A program made the translations under genes and the position numbers. DNA of 6,835 nucleotides from an uncultured Paraglaciecola sp. (GTDB lineage Bacteria; Pseudomonadota; Gammaproteobacteria; Enterobacterales; Alteromonadaceae), in assembly GCA_905479025.1 (NCBI GenBank), contig CAJQKX010000849.1, positions 1 to 6,835 on the forward strand, in the 5' to 3' direction. The notes below the pieces were generated by a model. The model ran no database searches, was not told the origin of the DNA, and saw only the letters and a program-made list of their open reading frames with translations. Of this stretch, positions 1-5,500 are shown in pieces; within the stretch, counting starts at the first letter, position 1, and the number at the start of each line of letters is the position of its first letter.

Positions 1-1340
1 TCTAAACATTCGGTCACTAAACTCTTCACCCTCGCTAACCAAGATTGCATGGAGCGCTTAAGTTCCACGACGTTCAGCTTTACGTCGTAGCCTTCCTCGA
101 TATAATGTAATGGTAAGATAATTTCTTCTTTTGAAGACAGTAATTCTTTGGCTAAGCGTGATGAGTTCACTAACCTAGCTGAGAGCTTTTCTTCTTGTAC
201 TTCTAATAACCGCTCTAACAATTTAGGCTCTTTAACCAAGGATTTTGTGTTAGCAATATCCAACCAGTACTCTTCTGAGAAAAATCGATTGAGTTTTGGA
301 ATATCGTCTACCGCACACATATCAGAAAAATAAGCAGGTGGCACCGGCAAACCGTTATACATCAATAAACCTTGTCCCATCGTTGGGGCAATGGATTTTA
401 TGATCAGATTTTTATCGCATTCCATGCCACCCAAGCGCGTTCCGGTTACCGACATAACATCTTGTTGCCGATCGACATTTGCTAATTTTTCTGGTGACAA
501 CTTAATGCAGCAAATATCCGTAGTTCCACCACCAATATCCACCACCAGCACGTTAGTGTGTTTATCAAGAGTACGTTCAATCTTGTATGCTGCGGCTATG
601 GGCTCTTCAAGGAAGTCGACTTGTGTAAAACCTGCCATATTTGCCGCTTGGGTCATAATATCGATAGCTTGGTTGTTACCATCTAGCCCTCGCGTACCAT
701 GAAAGCGCACAGGGCGACCAATAACAGCAGTATCGACAGACTGCCCTAATTGTTGCTCAGCACTTAAACGGAAAAATTCTAATTGTCTGGCTATCAAACC
801 GACAAATGCCTGATATTGTCCTGCCACTAAGCTGGCACCTAAAAAGTTTTTAGGCGAATAGATTAGCCGACCCTTTTCAGGCGTTTTCAAATAACGTTTA
901 AATCCTTCTTCACCAAAGGCAAACTCACCTGTTTCAACTAACTGTTGCAGGGGCAAGTCTTGCACCGTCATGTTTTCCAACAAAAGTTCGATAGCACGCT
1001 CTTGTAAAGCAGGCACATCATGTAATTCAGCGCGCAGCTCATCTATTCTTTCGCTGTGAATACGTTGCTCTCTTGGTTCTGAAGCCTCGTAATATCCGTC
1101 TTTGGCTTTATCAATTTTATCAGAAATAGCACGCTTTATTTGCGCGATTTTCGCTTCAATCATGGGGATAGGAGGTGTAGGCAACTCGTCTTTATAATAG
1201 ATAAAAACCGAAGACCGAATTTTGTTTGCTGCTTCTAGACTAGGATCGAGTTTAACAAAATGATGCTGCTGACCATCAAAATACACCACTTCGGAATTCG
1301 AAGTCCCATAATCTATACCTATTGCTGCCATATCCGCCAT
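1..1340 (-). CDS. yegD: YegD-like Hsp70-family chaperone ATPase, C-terminus off the left edge
   Basis: Cytoplasmic actin-fold ATPase of the Hsp70 family, YegD branch. No client or partner of YegD is firmly established to my knowledge. The frame is open to the left edge, giving 446 complete codons and no stop. The phosphate-1 loop IDYGTSNSE lies at residues 9-17, SPKNFLGAS (the DnaK Lys70 region) begins at 162, GRP at 208-210, an EEPIAAA motif follows, and the phosphate-2 loop DIGGGTTD lies at 268-275. These and their order match E. coli YegD as I recall it. The adenosine motif (YLTGGSAR-like) has not appeared by the edge, so roughly 70-90 residues are missing and the whole protein would exceed E. 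coli YegD (450 residues). The extra length lies mainly in a charged helical stretch at about residues 60-150. ATG at 1340 is chosen because AGGTGA lies 3 bases upstream; a second in-frame ATG at 1331 is possible. YegD-type proteins lack the DnaK peptide-binding domain. Family assignment is secure; cellular role is unknown. Confidence 0.93.
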   Translation of the reverse strand, partial: MADMAAIGIDYGTSNSEVVYFDGQQHHFVKLDPSLEAANKIRSSVFIYYKDELPTPPIPMIEAKIAQIKRAISDKIDKAKDGYYEASEPREQRIHSERIDELRAELHDVPALQERAIELLLENMTVQDLPLQQLVETGEFAFGEEGFKRYLKTPEKGRLIYSPKNFLGASLVAGQYQAFVGLIARQLEFFRLSAEQQLGQSVDTAVIGRPVRFHGTRGLDGNNQAIDIMTQAANMAGFTQVDFLEEPIAAAYKIERTLDKHTNVLVVDIGGGTTDICCIKLSPEKLANVDRQQDVMSVTGTRLGGMECDKNLIIKSIAPTMGQGLLMYNGLPVPPAYFSDMCAVDDIPKLNRFFSEEYWLDIANTKSLVKEPKLLERLLEVQEEKLSARLVNSSRLAKELLSSKEEIILPLHYIEEGYDVKLNVVELKRSMQSWLARVKSLVTECL

Positions 1341-1707
1341 TCGTCACCTAAAAATTAGGCCGAGGATTGTAAAGTAAAAGGTCATCCAGTTCATTATTTG
1401 TTTTGATTGAAATACACACGCACAATGACTGATTGAATCAAATGCGTCTCTGCCTCTGATTTATCATGTTTATAGACTCTGAAAATCGCACAATTTTGGA
1501 TAAATAAGCAGTCATGGGGTGCTTTTCAAAATACAAAGTTGCTTTCAACCTAGGGTGTTACCCATACCACCAAGATGCAGCTCCGCGTAGCAGTTGATAA
1601 TTCTATGCTTAGCTCATTAATATTTACTTGTGTATCTTCCGCAGAGGTGACATGGATATAACAATAAGAATGATTATGAAACGATAACAGGTGTACTGAA
1701 TAATCAA
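1341..1707. other. Non-coding gap between the yegD-like gene and the PLP-enzyme operon
   Basis: These 367 bases hold no convincing gene on either strand. The left end carries the ribosome binding site and presumably the promoter of the yegD-like gene. The right end is the downstream region of the minus-strand operon. There, TGATTAT at 1671-1677 and ATAATCA at 1700-1706 form an AT-only inverted repeat with a 22-base loop, too weak to call a terminator. A small GGGT-GTT-ACCC dyad begins at 1553. I see no repeats or mobile-element ends. Confidence 0.5.
1344..1349 (-). promoter_or_regulatory. Shine-Dalgarno site of the yegD-like gene
   Basis: AGGTGA on the minus strand ends 3 bases before the ATG at 1340, with the AGG core 6 bases before it. 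This supports 1340 over the downstream in-frame ATG at 1331. A TACAAT hexamer at 1366-1371 (minus strand) could be a -10 element, but I found no convincing -35 partner. Confidence 0.6.
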
Positions 1708-2832
1708 TTAGTAGTTTTGTTTAACAACATCAATAAATTGTTGGATATCATCAGTGTCATTATAAATATGTGCAGAAACTCGCATGCCTAAATGGCGAGC
1801 ATCAACGCTTATATTGGTATGACTTAGTGCTTGCATAATAACCGTTTGTTTATTTTTAAAATCTAAAATCACGGTACCACTGCGTGTTTCAGCATGTAAC
1901 GGTGACATTATTTCAGTCTCAAATTCATCTACAAGTAAATCGATCATCCCTTGGTTGTGTTTTCTAACTTGGTGAATACCTAACATGACAAAGTAGTGAA
2001 TTGAATGACAGGCTAGGGCGAAGGGTGCAATAGATGGTGTCCCCCCCCAAAATTTCATGGCAGATTGATTATAGTTAAAGTGGTGAATATCAAATTCAAA
2101 TGGGTTTTCATGAGAAAACCATCCCACATCTTTTGGTTGGCAATGCTCGATTATATCTGGGTTGACCCATAAATAAGCAGCGCCTGGTCCACCGCATAAC
2201 CATTTTACACTTGAGCCAATCATGAAATCAGGCCTAACATCTTGCAAATTTATTGGGATCACACCAGCAGATTGTGCAATGTCTAACACTGAAATGATGC
2301 CTTGCTCCTTAGCCCATGATGTTATCTCGCGAACGGGAGCCAATTGGCCAGTATTGGAGTAAGCACTCGATACAAATACTAGATCAATATCTGTCGTTAA
2401 GTGTTGCTGCCAAATATTGGCATCAGTGATGTCTAAATGTTTGTTGATGAAACGGATTTCAGTACTTTTAGGTAAGGATTTTTGCAGCGCAAAACCCATG
2501 CTAGGAAAATCAGTTTCGCTCATTAAAATAACCACATTCTGTTTATTTAATGAAGCAAGGGACATGACTACTTTTGTAAGGCTGCTCGATAAATTAACCT
2601 GCGGACAAAACTCTTCAGCCGGTGCATTAAATAATGAACTCAATGCTAATTGAAAATCATTGATCACCTCTAACCAATGCGCCCAAGGTTCTTTTCCAGA
2701 GTTTTGCCATGGAGAGAAAAAACTATCTTTGAAGGCTTTCTCAGTGGTTTTTAATGGTCGCCCTACCGAATGATTTAATAGGTAGTTACTATCAGCTAAC
2801 AAAAAATCTTTTTTGTACTGGCTCATGTTCAT
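1708..2832 (-). CDS. Kynureninase-like class V (fold type I) PLP-dependent enzyme
   Basis: A cytoplasmic PLP enzyme of the class V aminotransferase/kynureninase superfamily. Kynureninases hydrolyse the Cβ-Cγ bond of kynurenine to anthranilate and alanine. Visible motifs in order: NHSVGRP at 20-26 (kynureninases have GNSLG here), TDFPSM at 107-112 (cofactor-stacking DNFP region), D184-x-x-Q187-SAG (Asp184 would contact the pyridine nitrogen), SSVKW at 207-211 with Lys210 as predicted Schiff-base lysine, GGPGAAYLW at 214-222, GWFSHENPF at 237-245, GGTP at 263-266, and GMRVSAHIYN at 349-358, where Arg351 should bind the substrate carboxylate. The GWFxH and GTP segments are kynureninase-like rather than generic. 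Oddities: 374 residues is shorter than usual (roughly 410-460), Gln187 replaces the common His, and a G8 run encodes the GGTP loop. It overlaps the upstream IDO/PrnB-like gene by 4 bases (ATGA), so the two are surely co-transcribed. The true start may be Met3 (2826), which is better spaced from the GAGGG ribosome site. Substrate is not proven; another β-cleaving or desulfurase-type activity remains possible. Confidence 0.88.
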   Translation of the reverse strand: MNMSQYKKDFLLADSNYLLNHSVGRPLKTTEKAFKDSFFSPWQNSGKEPWAHWLEVINDFQLALSSLFNAPAEEFCPQVNLSSSLTKVVMSLASLNKQNVVILMSETDFPSMGFALQKSLPKSTEIRFINKHLDITDANIWQQHLTTDIDLVFVSSAYSNTGQLAPVREITSWAKEQGIISVLDIAQSAGVIPINLQDVRPDFMIGSSVKWLCGGPGAAYLWVNPDIIEHCQPKDVGWFSHENPFEFDIHHFNYNQSAMKFWGGTPSIAPFALACHSIHYFVMLGIHQVRKHNQGMIDLLVDEFETEIMSPLHAETRSGTVILDFKNKQTVIMQALSHTNISVDARHLGMRVSAHIYNDTDDIQQFIDVVKQNY

Positions 2833-4019
2833 CCCTCAGCAAGACTACTTTTTAAAGCTTCTATATCAGCATAACGAGTTCGAATATCATCACGTTGGTG
2901 GGCAGCACGTCTATCTCGTAACTTTTGCAACGTGCCTAATAATTCATGCAACGGTGGACCACTGGCGGTAAGTTTCTGCATATGCTGTTGTGCAATACCA
3001 GCTGATGGTTTTGTGATGTATCGCTCAACCAATTGATTATGGTGCTGTATTGCCGTAGTGCCATGAAGTTTACATACGTCTAAAAACAACCCCAAGTTTT
3101 GTTGATACCACTGTTGTGGGTGACCATGATGAACACCCAAAGAGTGCGCCTCTAAAAAGTCCTCCATTAAGCTGGTGCTGCGCATACATTCACGAAGAAT
3201 TAATTGATCTTCGGGCATCATGTACAAAAATTTGTCAACTAACATTTGTGAATACGAAGGTTCATTGGCAAAACACAATCCAAGCTGCAGATCGATAACA
3301 TTAATACCGGCAAAATCCCCAGCATTCGCCCCACGATAGACTTCTTTGCCTACTCGATATGGCTTGTAATAAGGTCGTACACAATTAAAAAATCGACCGG
3401 TATCAAGTTTTTGAAATAATGATTTGTTGGACTCAATAACGTCCTTCAAGCCCTGCTTAGCCAGCTGTAACAAGTCAGCAGTCATTGGATGGGAAATACC
3501 CAGAGGTTGGATTTTAATCAATGCATCCGCGGCGCGCTTATAGGCCAGAATAGCTTTAGTGTTGTAATCGATGAATACCTTTTCATCATCTAAATGCGTA
3601 AACCGCTTGTAACGTCCGTTAAGGGCTTTGTTATGTGTGGTTAAATGGGCAGTGGCAAATCGTGGTGTCACACCAATTGACGCACCAATATGCATCGCTA
3701 GGGCGGACGCTTCTATCAAAGGAGACGATTGTTCTCTAGAAGGTTCAGTGATTTCATGGCGTCTACATGCCCCCATATACAGGCCAACATTTCCCAATAA
3801 ATCAAAGGCATTATCAAACCCATTGTCCGTATTGCCTTCATTCAGCAATGGCAGTATTAAACGACGCCCCTCGCTTTCAAGTTGTTGTTTTAGCTTGTCA
3901 CCTACATTAACCACGTTGGCCTTATCTTCTTGTTGCCAATAAAGCTGCTCTAACTCTGTGTTTAAATCACAAAAGTCGCTTCTAATCCATCGGTCAAATG
4001 CTTGGGAATGTGCGGTCAC
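2829..4019 (-). CDS. Indoleamine 2,3-dioxygenase/PrnB-superfamily heme protein
   Basis: A probable cytoplasmic heme protein of the IDO/TDO/PrnB fold (the family I recall as PrnB, formerly DUF1864). IDO/TDO enzymes open the indole ring of tryptophan with O2; PrnB rearranges 7-chlorotryptophan in pyrrolnitrin synthesis. By eye it aligns with human IDO1 over the whole heme domain: MHIGASIGVTP at 109-119 with the distal-pocket segment AAASAIKVIP, FFNCVRPYY at 210-218, NAGDFAGINVIDLQLGL at 232-248 with the GSAGQSS region, MPEDQ at 268-272 with MPPAH, and IQHHNQLVERYITKP at 324-338 with SYHLQIVTKYILIP. His327 therefore matches the IDO1 proximal heme ligand. ASGPPLHELLGTLQKLR at 352-368 matches the C-terminal GTGGT loop and helix. 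The length (396) is normal and no key segment is missing. The start is GTG with AGGA 7 bases upstream. It is the first gene of a two-gene operon with the kynureninase-like enzyme. No halogenase or other pyrrolnitrin gene is present, so a PrnB role is unlikely. The fold is well supported; the substrate is inferred to be tryptophan or a related aromatic amino acid. Confidence 0.87.
   Translation of the reverse strand: MTAHSQAFDRWIRSDFCDLNTELEQLYWQQEDKANVVNVGDKLKQQLESEGRRLILPLLNEGNTDNGFDNAFDLLGNVGLYMGACRRHEITEPSREQSSPLIEASALAMHIGASIGVTPRFATAHLTTHNKALNGRYKRFTHLDDEKVFIDYNTKAILAYKRAADALIKIQPLGISHPMTADLLQLAKQGLKDVIESNKSLFQKLDTGRFFNCVRPYYKPYRVGKEVYRGANAGDFAGINVIDLQLGLCFANEPSYSQMLVDKFLYMMPEDQLILRECMRSTSLMEDFLEAHSLGVHHGHPQQWYQQNLGLFLDVCKLHGTTAIQHHNQLVERYITKPSAGIAQQHMQKLTASGPPLHELLGTLQKLRDRRAAHQRDDIRTRYADIEALKSSLAEG
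2833..2838 (-). promoter_or_regulatory. Shine-Dalgarno site inside the upstream gene's end; favours Met3 start
   Basis: TGAGGG on the minus strand abuts the first ATG (2832) with no spacer, which is poor for initiation there. The in-frame second ATG at 2826 lies 6 bases downstream of the motif, a normal distance. The PLP enzyme therefore probably starts at Met3 (372 residues), unless initiation at 2832 is by coupled re-initiation at the ATGA overlap. Confidence 0.5.
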
Positions 4020-4189
4020 GTTTTTATCCTGAATTGAGAATAAACTTATTGATGTATCAAGGTTCTAGACTAGCAGGATCATAAAGCAGTAATTCGCTAA
4101 AACTCGATGATAAAAATCAGCTTAATAGTGAATTTCAATTAAAAATGCTAATATATTAAAAAATTTCACCCATTAAATGTAGATATATA
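4020..4189. promoter_or_regulatory. Divergent AT-rich control region between operon and Lrp-type regulator
   Basis: These 170 bases must hold the promoters of both the minus-strand operon and the plus-strand regulator. On the minus strand, TATGAT at 4078-4083 (plus reads ATCATA) is a good -10 hexamer but has no clear -35. On the plus strand, TAATAT at 4149-4154 is a possible -10, also with a weak -35. A direct repeat, AATTTCA followed by ATTAAA, occurs at 4131-4143 and again at 4162-4177 with three extra C's between its halves. The copies begin 31 bases apart, about three helical turns, as expected for sites bound on one DNA face by an Lrp/AsnC oligomer. Location next to the regulator gene fits autoregulation plus operon control. 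The operator call is inference; the repeat itself is directly visible. Confidence 0.45.
4027..4030 (-). promoter_or_regulatory. Shine-Dalgarno site supporting a GTG start
   Basis: AGGA on the minus strand lies 7 bases before the GTG at 4019, which supports this non-ATG start for the IDO/PrnB-like gene. The N-terminal residues from here look natural for the family. Confidence 0.55.
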
Positions 4190-4657
4190 GTGATTTTAGA
4201 TAAAAAAGACAGGTTAATTGTTGAAATATTGCAACGCAATGGCCGCATATCTATGTCCGATTTGGCTCAAGAAGTGAACTTGTCTGATACACCCTGTTTG
4301 AGACGAGTAAAAAAATTGGAACAAGCGGGTGTGATAGAAGGTTATCAAGCAACGCTTAACCGACAAGCATTTAACTTGAACGTCTTGGTTTATGCCTTTG
4401 TAAGATTAAGTGCTAACTCAGATAAATTAGCAACACAATTTGAACAGACGGTTGCAAGCTTAGATCAGGTGTTAGAGTGCTCTGTGGTAACAGGCGCATA
4501 TGATTATTTACTGAAAATTATTGCCGAAGACTTAGAAGACTATGAAGGTTTTGTTAAAAAATCTTTAGGGAGAATAGATGACATTGCTACTATTGAGTCT
4601 ACTGTGGTGCTCAAACAAACATTTTCTAGGAATGTATTACCTATCAAAATGAATTAA
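4190..4657 (+). CDS. Lrp/AsnC-family transcriptional regulator
   Basis: A DNA-binding regulator of the Lrp/AsnC (feast/famine) family, of typical length at 155 residues. The N-terminal helix-turn-helix spans about residues 3-52: LDKKDRLIVEILQ opening helix, ISMSDLAQEVNLSDTPCLRRV as the HTH, then the KKLEQAGVIEGY wing. The C-terminal ligand-binding RAM domain spans about 66-146, with the conserved G-x-x-D-Y-L-L turn at 102-108 (GAYDYLL), where amino-acid effectors usually bind. The LSDTPCLRRVKKLE sequence resembles the DecR/YbaO and BkdR-like branch. The start is GTG; no clear ribosome site precedes it, and the upstream frame offers no better start before a stop at 4157-4159. The gene is divergent from the IDO/PrnB-like and kynureninase-like operon, 170 bases away, so it is probably that operon's regulator. 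This parallels Lrp-type KynR, which controls kynurenine-pathway genes in Pseudomonas aeruginosa. Its effector is inferred to be the operon's amino-acid substrate or product. Confidence 0.93.
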   Translation: MILDKKDRLIVEILQRNGRISMSDLAQEVNLSDTPCLRRVKKLEQAGVIEGYQATLNRQAFNLNVLVYAFVRLSANSDKLATQFEQTVASLDQVLECSVVTGAYDYLLKIIAEDLEDYEGFVKKSLGRIDDIATIESTVVLKQTFSRNVLPIKMN

Positions 4658-5030
4658 ATGTATCGATTTTTCGTGGGAAGTATTGGCAATATTTTCAAAG
4701 GGTGTGCCGGTAAGCTTGAAAAAGTTATCGACTTAAAATGTTGTTTCATTGGTTTCTTCAAATACAACAATGTAATACCCTTTTAACAGAGCACTATTAA
4801 TATTTGTGTAAACTTTACATCGCATAACGCTATTATGCTTTGTTACAATATTAACGGTCATTTGTTGTTGATGACTCAGTAAGTAACTCCTAGTCTGCCA
4901 ACAAATGTATGTATATAAAAACGATATAGGCAGATGTAAAACACATCAAATCCCGCTCAGAATTTGACCTGTTGTTGCACTGACAATTGCTTACAACGAT
5001 CCTCTATACCTTGATCTGAAACGTTAAGTG
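4658..5030. other. Non-coding convergent region between regulator and DUF2956 gene
   Basis: These 373 bases separate two convergent genes and must contain both 3' ends. I see no convincing gene. There are several short inverted repeats: TTTTCAA/TTGAAAA at 4692-4698 and 4716-4722, the tandem dyads at 4807-4838, GTCAT/ATGAC at 4857-4875, and TCTGCC/GGCAGA at 4894-4899 and 4929-4934. None has the GC-rich stem plus uninterrupted U-tract of a strong intrinsic terminator. The density of dyads leaves open a small structured RNA, but no clear promoter supports that. Confidence 0.45.
4807..4838. repeat. Tandem perfect dyads; possible operator and weak terminator
   Basis: Two perfect inverted repeats lie back to back. 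TGTAAACTTTACA at 4807-4819 has 6-base arms around one central base, the shape of a protein-binding operator. GCATAACGCTATTATGC at 4822-4838 has 6-base arms with a 5-base loop and is followed by TTTGTT, so on the plus strand it could act as a weak terminator for the Lrp-type regulator 150 bases upstream. The dyads are directly visible; both functions are guesses. Confidence 0.4.
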
Positions 5031-5342
5031 TTACAAAATAATGTAAGCGAAAAAACCTAACCAGCTTAACGTCAGTAAAACCCATGGCAAAGGTTTTATA
5101 GAATTATTAGATGCCTCTTTCACCGTTTCGGTAGATGCATTATCTCGCTGTTTTATTTTTTGTTTACGCTGTTTATCTATTTCACGTAACTTTCTACCCT
5201 GCTGTTTTTTATATTCAGCAATGCCCTTCTCAATACCTTGGGCAATCAACTTAGTTTGTTCTTTAGTTTGCCCCATTTTTTGGGTGCTTTTGGCCATTTT
5301 TATCGCTTGCACTGCAACTTCAGGTGATACTTTATGTTTCAT
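5031..5342 (-). CDS. DUF2956 family small membrane-anchored protein
   Basis: A protein of about 103 residues matching my memory of DUF2956, a family of unknown function in Shewanella, Vibrio and relatives. Using the ATG at 5342, residues 1-40 carry the family signature SPEVAVQAIKMAKSTQK then GQTKEQTKLIAQGIEKGIAEYKKQQ. A strongly basic, probably coiled helix (RKLREIDKQRKQKIKQR) follows, then a short Ser/Asn/Thr-rich linker, and one hydrophobic segment at the extreme C-terminus (about 82-103, PLPWVLLTLSWLGFFAYIIL). This suggests a tail-anchored inner-membrane protein with a cytoplasmic charged domain. The frame extends upstream to a GTG at 5417, but those 25 extra residues do not look like the family and overlap an AT-rich, promoter-like stretch, so I prefer 5342. 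Neither start has a good ribosome site. It lies 158 bases downstream of the exchanger gene on the same strand, probably not tightly coupled. Function unknown. Confidence 0.82.
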   Translation of the reverse strand: MKHKVSPEVAVQAIKMAKSTQKMGQTKEQTKLIAQGIEKGIAEYKKQQGRKLREIDKQRKQKIKQRDNASTETVKEASNNSIKPLPWVLLTLSWLGFFAYIIL

Positions 5343-5454
5343 TTTTGAATTTAATATATTAAGACTTGTGACCAATATTAGCAGTTTATGAGTGTATTGA
5401 AGACAAGTACTTTTCACTGTTTATCATCTTAATAGCCTTAATTATTTGTTCAGG

Positions 5455-5488
5455 CAAAAAATCAGAGTAACTTAATTCTAATTTTTTG
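5455..5488 (-). terminator. AT-rich 12-bp hairpin after the exchanger gene, terminator-like
   Basis: CAAAAAATCAGA at 5455-5466 and TCTAATTTTTTG at 5477-5488 are inverted repeats pairing over 12 positions (one G-T wobble on one strand, one A-C mismatch on the other), with a 10-base loop. It begins 12 bases past the exchanger stop, where a terminator is expected, and the fold is favourable (G-T) for the minus-strand transcript. The T6 run lies inside the stem rather than after it and the stem is GC-poor, so it may be a weak terminator or only an RNA 3'-end stabiliser. Confidence 0.4.
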
Positions 5489-5500
5489 GTTCATGGGGTT

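Noticed and set aside
148..702. Two plus-strand frames (148-333 and 391-702) opposite the yegD-like gene
   Set aside because: They are antisense shadows of a strongly supported minus-strand Hsp70 frame with clear motifs through the same bases.
1651..1686. An 11-codon plus-strand frame (ATG at 1652) preceded by a good GAGGTGA ribosome-like site
   Set aside because: It is too short, ends at once in TAA and has nothing coding after it. The ribosome-like site is probably coincidence.
2829..4019. Possible pyrrolnitrin biosynthesis locus because of the PrnB-like fold
   Set aside because: No tryptophan halogenase, second halogenase or Rieske oxygenase is present. The neighbour is a kynureninase-like enzyme, which points to catabolism.
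4658..4786. A 42-codon plus-strand frame whose ATG directly follows the regulator's TAA stop (TAAATG)
   Set aside because: There is no ribosome site before it, the composition is unremarkable and I recognise no family. It is short enough to arise by chance; conservation in relatives would be needed to keep it.
4894..4934. TCTGCC/GGCAGA inverted repeats as ends of a miniature mobile element
   Set aside because: Six-base arms about 30 bases apart, no flanking target-site duplication and no second copy in the window; chance is enough to explain them.
5343..5417. N-terminal extension of the DUF2956 protein to the GTG at 5417
   Set aside because: The 25 added residues look unlike the family's N-terminus, the start is GTG without a ribosome site, and the stretch is AT-rich like a promoter. 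The ATG at 5342 gives a family-sized protein.
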